From: Psychrobacter jeotgali
GTDB taxonomy: Bacteria; Pseudomonadota; Gammaproteobacteria; Pseudomonadales; Moraxellaceae
Assembly (NCBI RefSeq): GCF_904846315.1
Contig: NZ_CAJHAF010000001.1
Span: forward strand, 2,108,001-2,172,000
Reading direction: 5' to 3'
Length of the DNA: 64,000 nucleotides
A model generated the notes under the pieces. It worked only from the letters and a program-made list of their open reading frames with translations, was not told the DNA's origin and made no database searches. Positions 1 through 6,523 of the stretch are shown here, piece after piece. The translations under genes were made by a program, and so were the position numbers. Each line of letters starts with the position of its first letter. Position 1 is the first letter of the stretch.

Positions 1-328
1 CTGTTATCGTGACGTTAAAATCTTGTGCATAAAACCAAGGAGCGGCATTCCTTTCTTCTTCTGATAAGATATTTAAATAATAATCTGCTAATGGTTCCTC
101 TTGATATTTTTGGTCAGCTGCCGCCTCTATTTTTTGCCAATCCACAGTCAGGGTTGTTACAGGTTCAGTAGCTGGCTTATCAGGACTCACCGGGTCTGAG
201 ACCACCTTTGTAGGTATGGTTTGAGTTGTATTAGCATTGGTTTTAGTTAAAGGTGAAGTGTTCGAACAGGCGCTCAGTAAAGCAATGCTTAGCAATAAGC
301 TTGCTGTCAAATAGTTTTTTTTAATCAT
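1..328 (-). CDS. Putative lipoprotein, truncated by window edge
   Basis: Only the N-terminal 109 codons are visible; the gene runs off the left edge. The protein opens with a charged MIKKNY stretch, a hydrophobic core and the lipobox LLSAC, with the acylated cysteine at residue 21, so it should be a membrane-anchored lipoprotein. After the cysteine comes a Thr/Pro-rich linker (about residues 22-58), then a more ordered segment containing VDWQKIEAAADQKY. I do not recognise the family. A hairpin repeat and the end of the next minus-strand gene lie upstream. The lipoprotein signal is clear; the function is unknown. Confidence 0.7.
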   Translation of the reverse strand, partial: MIKKNYLTASLLLSIALLSACSNTSPLTKTNANTTQTIPTKVVSDPVSPDKPATEPVTTLTVDWQKIEAAADQKYQEEPLADYYLNILSEEERNAAPWFYAQDFNVTIT

Positions 329-387
329 ATTCTAGTCCTTAGGTTAGAAAACTTTACACGAATAAATAGCAACTTTGCAAAGTTAAA

Positions 388-413
388 ATGCTGGGTTAAA
401 AACCCAGCCTACG
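388..413 (-). repeat. GTAGGCTGGG-type hairpin repeat, possible terminator
   Basis: The 8-bp stem GCTGGGTT/AACCCAGC closes a 3-base loop and is followed, read on the minus strand, by ATTTTAAC. It belongs with the GTAGGCTGG elements near 36010-36080. It lies just beyond the stop of the UPF0260 gene and could serve as its terminator. Confidence 0.55.
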
Positions 414-442
414 CCAAAAAGCTAAGCTTAATAACGCTTGCA

Positions 443-1009
443 TTAAGGCGTTACCCAAGTAACCACCCGAGTCTCCATCTCCTCATCAGACATACCGATC
501 TCAGAGACGCAGCGCCCTGCTACACCAATATTAGCGGCGCGCATTTGCTGCTGAGTCACTACCGCATCCTCAGTCAAAAGCAAGTGCCAACTGGGTAGTG
601 ACTGCCCTTTATACAGGCGCTTATAGGCACAATGCGCTGGCAGCCACATCATATCGGGTAGTTTATCAGGAGTGAGTTGAATACAATCGGGCACGTACTG
701 TTGGCGCGACTCGTAATGCCGGCAATAACCGGTAGCACAATCCATCAGCTTGCAGGTAACATCGGTATATTCGACTTCTTCTACTTCATCGTCATTGTCG
801 ATATATTTAATTAGGCAACAACAGCCGCAGCCATCGCATAAAGCCTCCCATTCGCTAATATTTAATTCTGCCAGCTCAAAGCGCGACCAAAACTGAGGAC
901 GCAGCGGTTGTTGATCATTGACGTCAGCTGGGTTTTTTGTGCTCTCATTGATTTGAGTATTAGCAGTATCAGCGCTGACATTCGAAGCAGGTAATAGATT
1001 TGATTTCAT
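443..1009 (-). CDS. YcgN/UPF0260 family cysteine-cluster protein
   Basis: This 188-residue protein matches the UPF0260 (YcgN) family, part of the YkgJ-type zinc/iron-chelating cysteine-cluster group. The N-terminal 37 residues are polar and look dispensable. The family core follows: FWSRFELAELNISEWEALC, then the cysteine-rich CDGCGCCC, further cysteines in TCKLMDCATGYCRHYE, and PDCIQLTPDKLP with WLPAHCAYKRL near residue 125. The clustered cysteines suggest metal binding, but no activity is established for the family. It starts with ATG and appears to be transcribed alone, divergently from the dienelactone hydrolase gene. Family assignment is firm; the role is unknown. Confidence 0.85.
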   Translation of the reverse strand: MKSNLLPASNVSADTANTQINESTKNPADVNDQQPLRPQFWSRFELAELNISEWEALCDGCGCCCLIKYIDNDDEVEEVEYTDVTCKLMDCATGYCRHYESRQQYVPDCIQLTPDKLPDMMWLPAHCAYKRLYKGQSLPSWHLLLTEDAVVTQQQMRAANIGVAGRCVSEIGMSDEEMETRVVTWVTP

Positions 1010-1192
1010 AGGATAGCAGTAGCATTTTTATAAAGAGCGTTACAGTATTATAGCTGTTTTTATTCGCATTGGGCGTTAAGGTAAGAGAAATCAGGCAGTT
1101 GCAAGGTATAACTACAAATGACTGTCATGATCGATATTCTTCATTCATAAAAATATATGTTAAAAAACTCACACTATAAAAAGGACAATACT

Positions 1193-1930
1193 ATGTCAAT
1201 TAAGACTTTTGAGCTAATAAGCACTACTGAAAATGGCGTTGAGCTAATCAGCTATGTGGCGCTACCAGAAGGCGCATCAGAGGACAATCCGGTCGCTGGA
1301 ATTATGGTTGCACCAGAATGGTGGGGCGTGGTAGAGCACCCCAAAGCCACTACCGAAAAGCTAGCAAAAGCGGGTTATGCGGCCGTCGCCATGGACGTCT
1401 ACGGTGAAGGTAAACTGACAGCAGATGCGGCCATGGCAAATATGTGGATGACCCAAGTTCTTGAAGACCAAGAAATGCTAATGGATCGTTGCCGCCTGAT
1501 TCTTAATGACTTTAGTGATCAACTTGCCGTTAATGGCGATAAGCTGGGCGCTATTGGTTTTTGTTTCGGCGGTAAAATTGTCCTTGATATGGCTCGTGAA
1601 GCTATGCCACTCAAAGCCGTCGCTACCTTCCATGGCACTTTGGCACCTAAGCAAGCCGCTGACAAAAATTTCAAAGCCAAAGTACTGGTCGCTCATGGAC
1701 GTGATGACTCTATGGTCTCTATGGATGATGTTGAAGACTTTAAAAAAGAGATGGACGCTGTCGATGTCGATTACACCATCGACGTTTATGACAATGCCAA
1801 ACATGGCTTTACTAACCCGAATGCTGACGAGCGTGCTGCCAAAAACGATATTGATCTGGGCTACAATGAAAACGCCGCCAAGCAAAGCTGGGATAATATG
1901 ATGGACTTTATGAAAACCAACTTAGGTTAA
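1193..1930 (+). CDS. Dienelactone hydrolase family protein
   Basis: This is a 245-residue alpha/beta hydrolase of the dienelactone hydrolase family, whose members open lactone or ester bonds such as that of 4-carboxymethylenebutenolide. The catalytic triad is visible as Cys124 in GFCFGGK, Asp171 in GRDD and His204 in KHGF, almost the spacing of Pseudomonas DLH (123/171/202). The VAPEWWG motif supplies the usual glutamate near the active site. I start it at the ATG with AAGGA nine bases upstream; an in-frame ATG twelve codons earlier has no good ribosome site. No aromatic-degradation genes are nearby, so the real substrate is open. A strong terminator follows. Confidence 0.88.
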   Translation: MSIKTFELISTTENGVELISYVALPEGASEDNPVAGIMVAPEWWGVVEHPKATTEKLAKAGYAAVAMDVYGEGKLTADAAMANMWMTQVLEDQEMLMDRCRLILNDFSDQLAVNGDKLGAIGFCFGGKIVLDMAREAMPLKAVATFHGTLAPKQAADKNFKAKVLVAHGRDDSMVSMDDVEDFKKEMDAVDVDYTIDVYDNAKHGFTNPNADERAAKNDIDLGYNENAAKQSWDNMMDFMKTNLG

Positions 1931-1969
1931 TTCAGCTTCTCTTAGGCTAGTAAAATCATAATAAAGCTC

Positions 1970-2003
1970 AAAGCAGAGTATGCTTGTCATGCTCTGCTTT
2001 TTT
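1970..2003 (+). terminator. Rho-independent terminator after dienelactone hydrolase gene
   Basis: A 9-bp stem AAAGCAGAG/CTCTGCTTT is followed by a T run. It lies 40 bases past the stop codon. Confidence 0.8.
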
Positions 2004-2183
2004 GTAGAGCTTATCATCTATAGGACGTTTATCAGCTCTATTTTAACTTTTAAAGTCTTTCAATAACCGCACCCCTACTTTAGATTCATTCAATCCTTAA
2101 TTGTGTAGTAAACTGAGCTCATTACAAAAACGAGCATTCAATGCTTTGTTTTTGCACAGCATTAATAAAAGGTAGCAATAGTC

Positions 2184-3137
2184 ATGAGTCAAGCAAGTAT
2201 TCAATGGTTCCCCGGGCACATGAATAAAGCCCGCAATGAAGTCAAAGAGATTATGCCAGAGATGGATGTGGTCATCGAAGTCATCGACGCCCGTATTCCT
2301 TATAGTAGCGAAAATCCAATGGTTGCCGCCTTGCGTGGACAAAAACCGGTGATTAAAATACTGAATAAAGCCGACCTTGCTGACCCTGAATTGACCCAAG
2401 CTTGGATGGATTATTTGGAGGCGCAAGACGGGGTCAAAGCCATTGCTTGCGATGATAACAAAGCTGACGACGTTAAGCGCATCGTGCAATTATGCAAAAA
2501 CTTAGTTCCTAATAAAGTCGGCACCGGACGCCAAATCAAAGCTATGATCATGGGCATTCCCAACGTTGGCAAATCAACCTTGATCAACACCTTAGCAGGA
2601 CGCGCGGTAGCCAAGACTGGCGATGAGCCTGCGGTCACCAAATCGCAGCAGCTAATTAAGATTGATAATGACATTATGCTCTATGACACCCCCGGTATGC
2701 TCTGGCCAAAGGTTGAAAACGCTCATTCAGGTTATCGTTTGGCGGCAACCGGCGGCATTCGTGATACCGCTTTTGACTTCGCTGATGTTGCGGGTTACAC
2801 CGCTGAGTATTTAATTGAGGCGTATCCTGAACTGCTCAAAGAGCGCTACAAAATAGAGGATTTACCGCAAACCGATTGGGAATTCTTCAAGGTGGCGGGT
2901 CGTAATCGCGGACTGCTAAAAAAAGGCGGCGTTGTTGATACTTACCGTATGTCAGAGATTCTTATCAATGAGTTGCGTAGTGGTACGCTGGGTCGTATTA
3001 CGCTGGAGAAGCCTGAAATGATGGCGGCCGAAGAAGCGGTCGTGGCTGAGCAAAGGCTAGCCGCTGAAGCCAAAAAAGAGGCGAAACTTGAGGAAAAAAG
3101 ACTGCGTAAAAAGCGGGCGCGCAAGAATCGCAAGTAG
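2184..3137 (+). CDS. ylqF: Ribosome biogenesis GTPase YlqF/RbgA
   Basis: This 317-residue protein is a circularly permuted GTPase of the YlqF/RbgA group, which helps late assembly of the 50S ribosomal subunit in Bacillus. The permuted order is plain: the G4 motif LNKADLAD near residue 59 comes before the P-loop GIPNVGKST (from Gly124), and G3 DTPGM starts at Asp168. The N-terminal QWFPGHMNKA and the DARIPYSSENP stretch are family signatures. The C-terminus is an Ala/Glu/Lys-rich helix ending in a very basic KKRARKNRK tail, probably for rRNA contact. It appears monocistronic, with a hairpin repeat about 30 bases after its stop. Confidence 0.93.
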   Translation: MSQASIQWFPGHMNKARNEVKEIMPEMDVVIEVIDARIPYSSENPMVAALRGQKPVIKILNKADLADPELTQAWMDYLEAQDGVKAIACDDNKADDVKRIVQLCKNLVPNKVGTGRQIKAMIMGIPNVGKSTLINTLAGRAVAKTGDEPAVTKSQQLIKIDNDIMLYDTPGMLWPKVENAHSGYRLAATGGIRDTAFDFADVAGYTAEYLIEAYPELLKERYKIEDLPQTDWEFFKVAGRNRGLLKKGGVVDTYRMSEILINELRSGTLGRITLEKPEMMAAEEAVVAEQRLAAEAKKEAKLEEKRLRKKRARKNRK

Positions 3138-3164
3138 ACTCGGATTTTACAAATAAGAATTTTT

Positions 3165-3188
3165 CGTAGGGTGCGCCCAGCGCACCGA
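3165..3188 (+). repeat. GTAGGGTGCGC hairpin repeat, copy 1
   Basis: CGTAGGGTGCGC is followed by GCGCACC, giving a 7-bp perfect stem with a 3-base loop. Related copies occur at 3867-3888 and 3963-3983, on the other side of the toxin-antitoxin pair. Confidence 0.75.
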
Positions 3189-3270
3189 TAAAATAAATAT
3201 TTTTCAAAAATGATGAGTGGAACGCATCGCAATTATATATAATCATATTGATTTAACTATACAATTGCAT

Positions 3271-3283
3271 TACATTGAATGTA
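3271..3283. promoter_or_regulatory. Palindrome upstream of dinJ/yafQ, candidate operator
   Basis: TACATT-G-AATGTA is a perfect 6-1-6 inverted repeat 25 bases before the antitoxin start. DinJ/RelB-type antitoxins have an N-terminal DNA-binding domain and commonly repress their own operon through such palindromes. Its use here is inferred from position. Confidence 0.5.
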
Positions 3284-3307
3284 CACACGTAATTTGTAGG
3301 TGATAAA

Positions 3308-3577
3308 ATGACTACTACCAATTATAATATTAGGCTTGATAAAGAATTAAAGGATAAAGCTTTTTCAGTTTTTGAGAGCTATGGTTTAACGCCTTCTCAA
3401 GCTATAAAGCTATTTCTTAATCAAGTAGCAGATACCAACACCGTGCCGCTATCTTTTGATTATCAACCAGCGCCTAGCACCAGCACGCTACAAGCCCTAG
3501 CAGAGCTTGAAAGCGGTCACTATACCGAAAGCTCCTTAGATGAGATGTTGGAGCTAAAAGAAAATGCGCAAAGTTAG
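3308..3577 (+). CDS. dinJ: RelB/DinJ-type antitoxin
   Basis: This 89-residue protein resembles the RelB/DinJ antitoxins. The N-terminal half, NYNIRLDKELKDKAFSVFESYG followed by LTPSQAIKLFLNQV, has the ribbon-helix-helix pattern that dimerises and binds the operator. The C-terminal part, rich in Glu/Ser/Leu, should wrap the toxin. AGGTGAT lies just before the ATG and serves as the ribosome site. The coding end overlaps the toxin start by 14 bases, the coupled layout expected for a toxin-antitoxin pair. A palindrome upstream is a candidate autoregulatory site. The module sits between hairpin repeats, which may mark acquisition or rearrangement. Confidence 0.88.
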   Translation: MTTTNYNIRLDKELKDKAFSVFESYGLTPSQAIKLFLNQVADTNTVPLSFDYQPAPSTSTLQALAELESGHYTESSLDEMLELKENAQS

Positions 3578-3821
3578 ACGTACAAGATCATTCGATAAAG
3601 ATTTTAAAAAAGCAGAATTATCAGAGAATCTAATAGAAGTGCTTTATTGTATGGTAAAGAGCGAACCTTTGCCGCCAAAATATCGGGACCATGCACTAAC
3701 AGGCAACCTAAAGAGTTATCGTGATTGTCATGTTAAGCCAGATTTGGTTCTCATTTATCGTATTGAAGATGATGTCGTAGAGCTGGTTCGACTTAATAGC
3801 CATTCTGAAGTTTTCCGCTAA
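3564..3821 (+). CDS. yafQ: YafQ-type mRNA interferase toxin
   Basis: This 85-residue protein is a RelE-superfamily toxin of the YafQ type, which cleaves mRNA on the ribosome, in E. coli mainly at AAA codons. The catalytic region aligns with E. coli YafQ: KYRDH (His43), YRDCHVKPD (His56, Asp60), LVLIYR, and a final HSEVF (His80, Phe84). All residues known to matter for YafQ catalysis have counterparts, so it should be active. The basic N-terminus RKVRRTRSFDKDFKK fits RNA contact. It is translated from within the antitoxin gene. No terminator is obvious; a hairpin repeat begins 46 bases after the stop. Confidence 0.9.
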   Translation: MRKVRRTRSFDKDFKKAELSENLIEVLYCMVKSEPLPPKYRDHALTGNLKSYRDCHVKPDLVLIYRIEDDVVELVRLNSHSEVFR

Positions 3822-3866
3822 TATAGATTCTAATTTTTATAAACTCTCATACATTGCGCAGCTCGC

Positions 3867-3983
3867 GTAGGGTGCCGCCCAGCGCACCTAGAGATTATAA
3901 AAACTAGGTATAGTCCTTTAAATAAGAGTTCCTATTATAATCATTTGCTATTTCACATTATCGGTGCGCGGGGCGCACCCTAC
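3867..3983. repeat. Paired GTAGGGTGC hairpin repeats in inverted orientation
   Basis: The left unit (3867-3888) reads GTAGGGTGCC...GCGCACC, and the right unit (3963-3983) reads GGTGCGC...GCGCACCCTAC. They face each other across about 74 bases of AT-rich DNA, a layout typical of REP-like bimers. The right unit ends 18 bases before the mutY start codon. Confidence 0.75.
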
Positions 3984-4000
3984 CTGCCAAGACCAAATCT

Positions 4001-5266
4001 ATGAGCCAAAAAAATGCTAGCCCAAAAATCAAAAATTCAGAAGAAAGTTTTCATCACTCTACACAAGCCCTAAACTCCTTCGCACCCCGCCTACTCGCTT
4101 GGTTTGAGACCAGCGGTCGCCATGATTTGCCTTGGCAACAGCACCAAACTGACACGCCCAATCCTTATATCGTTTGGCTATCAGAGGTCATGCTGCAGCA
4201 AACCCAAGTAACCACAGTGCTGCCCTACTTTGCACGTTTTATGGCATCTTTTCCGACTGTGCAAGATTTAGCCGCAGCGGACTGGGATACCATCGCTGAG
4301 CATTGGGCAGGCATGGGCTATTATGCGCGAGCGCGAAATCTGCATAAAGGCGCGAAGCAATTGGTTGAGGTGATTAATGAGACCGGCGATTTTCCACAAA
4401 CCTTAGCAGGTTGGGAGGCGATAGCAGGTGTTGGCCCGTCGACGGCTGGGGCGATTATGGCGATGGGTTTGCATAAATACGGGGTTATTTGTGATGGCAA
4501 TGTCAAACGAGTACTAACACGCTGGGCAGCGATTGACGGTGATATTACCAAGTCTGCTACCAATAAAGAGCTGTGGGCATTGGCGGAGCGTTTAACTCCT
4601 AAAGAGAACTCAGGTTTATTTGCCCAAGCGATGATGGATATGGGCGCAACCTTATGTGTGCGCCGTAATCCTGCTTGCTCATCATGTCCGTTAAAAGAAG
4701 ATTGTATCGCTCACGCAAAAGGGCGCGAAATGGACTATCCGGTGAAAGCCAAGAAAAAACCCAAACCAAGCAAATTTAGTAATGCCTTATTAATTGAAAA
4801 CGCTAAAGGTGAAATATTATGGCTACAGCGTCCTGATACTGGAATTTGGGGTGGTTTGTGGAGTTTGCCGCTAGAGTTTGTGGAAAAAGTTGATGGTAAA
4901 ACGGCTAGCAAAATAGTAAATAACCAAACAGACGATAGGCAGCGCCTTGACGTGCGTAGTAATGAAAAGATATACGAAACAGAATTTACCACCGCTGAGC
5001 AGATTATAAATGAATGGTTAATAGAGAATAATTTAGTAGCCAAATCTGTGAGCAATACCTTATTAGATGACGCCCCTATCAAGCATTCACTGACGCATTT
5101 TCATTGGTATTTGCAGCCGCAAAGATTGGTTCTTGATAGTGAGAAAATTGCAGAGTTAAAAGGTAAGCTGAATGCTGCCGATATAGAATTTAAATGGCTG
5201 GATAATAAAAAAGCGCAAGACAGTCTAGGACTACCTCGCGCTATGGTGAAGGTTTTAGAGATTTAA
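4001..5266 (+). CDS. mutY: A/G-specific adenine glycosylase MutY
   Basis: MutY removes adenine mispaired with 8-oxoguanine in base excision repair. The 421-residue protein shows the helix-hairpin-helix glycosylase core: LPWQQH, SEVMLQQTQV with the catalytic glutamate, GVGPSTAGAI hairpin, and ICDGNVKRVL with the catalytic aspartate. The [4Fe-4S] cluster cysteines have the exact C-x6-C-x2-C-x5-C spacing (CVRRNPACSSCPLKEDC). The C-terminal third is the NUDIX-like domain that recognises 8-oxoguanine (WGGLWSLP, later HSLTHFHW). The first 28 or so residues extend beyond the usual start, and the ATG lacks a clear Shine-Dalgarno, so the true start may be further in. A repeat lies immediately upstream. 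Confidence 0.94.
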   Translation: MSQKNASPKIKNSEESFHHSTQALNSFAPRLLAWFETSGRHDLPWQQHQTDTPNPYIVWLSEVMLQQTQVTTVLPYFARFMASFPTVQDLAAADWDTIAEHWAGMGYYARARNLHKGAKQLVEVINETGDFPQTLAGWEAIAGVGPSTAGAIMAMGLHKYGVICDGNVKRVLTRWAAIDGDITKSATNKELWALAERLTPKENSGLFAQAMMDMGATLCVRRNPACSSCPLKEDCIAHAKGREMDYPVKAKKKPKPSKFSNALLIENAKGEILWLQRPDTGIWGGLWSLPLEFVEKVDGKTASKIVNNQTDDRQRLDVRSNEKIYETEFTTAEQIINEWLIENNLVAKSVSNTLLDDAPIKHSLTHFHWYLQPQRLVLDSEKIAELKGKLNAADIEFKWLDNKKAQDSLGLPRAMVKVLEI

Positions 5267-5286
5267 AATTAAATTAAGACCGAACC

Positions 5287-6189
5287 CTAAGACTTCGGCA
5301 CCCTTAACCGCATCAAACCCTCTTGTTGTACCGTCGCAACCAGCTTGCCATCTTGCCAAAACTGACCGTGATTTAGCCCTTTTGCGCTCGAGGTGGTATC
5401 GCTCCACATGTCATACAATAACCAATCATTGAGATCAAACGAGCGATGAAAGTGCATCGAGTGATCAATGCTGGCGGCTTGCAAACCGCTGGTCATAAAG
5501 CTAACACCATGCGACATCAGCCCTGTACCCACCAAGTAAAAGTCTGACGAAAAAGCCAATAGTGCTTGCTGAATCGCTACTGGCTGCGAGCCAAGCTCAC
5601 GAATACGTAGCCAATTAGCCTGTTGCGGCTTCATGGGCTCCGGATTTATCGGATTTCGGGGTTTTATCGGTTTGATCTCCACATGACGATGACGCATAAA
5701 ACGGGCTTTTAGCGCATCTGGCACTTTACCGACATACTCTTCTTTCAGCTCTTGCTCGGTCATTAAATCTTCGGGTGGTGGATAAACTGGCATATCTTCT
5801 TGATACTCCAACCCTTCTTCTATCGGTGCAAACGAAGCAATCATCGAGAAAATAACCTGCTCTATCGGCGGCTTACCCTTTGCTTGCTTATACTGAATGG
5901 CGGTCACTTCACGTGCTGATAGACTCCGACCATCACGCAAACGGCGCACTTGATAAATAACGGGTTGAGTAATATCACCACCACGCAAAAAATAACCATG
6001 TAACGAATGACAAGGTTTATCTTCACCAAGGGTATGAGCCGCGGCCATAATAGCTTGAGCTAGCACTTGTCCGCCAAAAATACGTGCACCTACATAGTCA
6101 TGGCTTTTGCCTTCAAAGACATCAGGAATCACTTCAATAAGTGTCACCGTAGCAAGGAGCTCATCAATGAGTTGTGAATAATTAGACAT
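5287..6189 (-). CDS. tesB: Acyl-CoA thioesterase II TesB
   Basis: TesB hydrolyses medium- and long-chain acyl-CoA to free fatty acid and CoA in the cytoplasm. The 300-residue length suits a double-hotdog TesB (E. coli about 286). The N-terminal hotdog contains RIFGGQVLAQAIMAA and HSLHGYFLRGGD; the C-terminal hotdog contains the signature ASIDHSMHFHRSF with the active-site aspartate, DTTSSAKG with a candidate threonine, and VQQEGLMRLR with the conserved glutamine. A proline-rich linker (IKPRNPINPEPMKPQQ) near residue 175 is longer than in E. coli. The stop lies 20 bases from the convergent mutY stop, and no terminator is visible between them. Confidence 0.92.
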   Translation of the reverse strand: MSNYSQLIDELLATVTLIEVIPDVFEGKSHDYVGARIFGGQVLAQAIMAAAHTLGEDKPCHSLHGYFLRGGDITQPVIYQVRRLRDGRSLSAREVTAIQYKQAKGKPPIEQVIFSMIASFAPIEEGLEYQEDMPVYPPPEDLMTEQELKEEYVGKVPDALKARFMRHRHVEIKPIKPRNPINPEPMKPQQANWLRIRELGSQPVAIQQALLAFSSDFYLVGTGLMSHGVSFMTSGLQAASIDHSMHFHRSFDLNDWLLYDMWSDTTSSAKGLNHGQFWQDGKLVATVQQEGLMRLRVPKS

Positions 6190-6523
6190 GACGGTAAGTC
6201 CTCTTTATATTTTATAACCAACACTGATGAGCAGTATTGCTGCGATACGGTTCAAGACCGTTTAAAATAATATTTATATCAATGGTTAATGTCAATCAAT
6301 AACAAGTCTTTTAATTATCAGATAATTGACAAAGCTTATTAATCGCCTTAACAGGAGCAGTCAAACATCTTACCCAATATTGGTAGCTTTGACCAGTTAA
6401 TGGCTTTTTTGAATATCTATATTAGGTTCTGCTTAGAATAGCGTCTTATTATATTATAAGATAATAAAAGCTTATTAAAAAAAGAGGCGCACTTTGCACC
6501 TCTTTTTTATCTTAAAAAATTGG
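6190..6523. other. Intergenic region between tesB and rapA
   Basis: This is AT-rich spacer holding the tesB upstream region and, at its right end, the rapA terminator hairpin. I see no ORF with a ribosome site and no structured RNA. Confidence 0.6.
6478..6508 (-). terminator. Terminator of rapA
   Basis: The stem AAAAGAGG/CCTCTTTT has an inner GCA/TGC pairing around a short loop. The A tract on its plus-strand left side becomes the T run on the minus strand. It lies just past the rapA stop. Confidence 0.82.

Noticed and set aside
1157..1192. Twelve-codon N-terminal extension of the dienelactone hydrolase
   Set aside because: No ribosome site before the upstream ATG, whereas AAGGA is well placed before the internal ATG that gives the usual family start.
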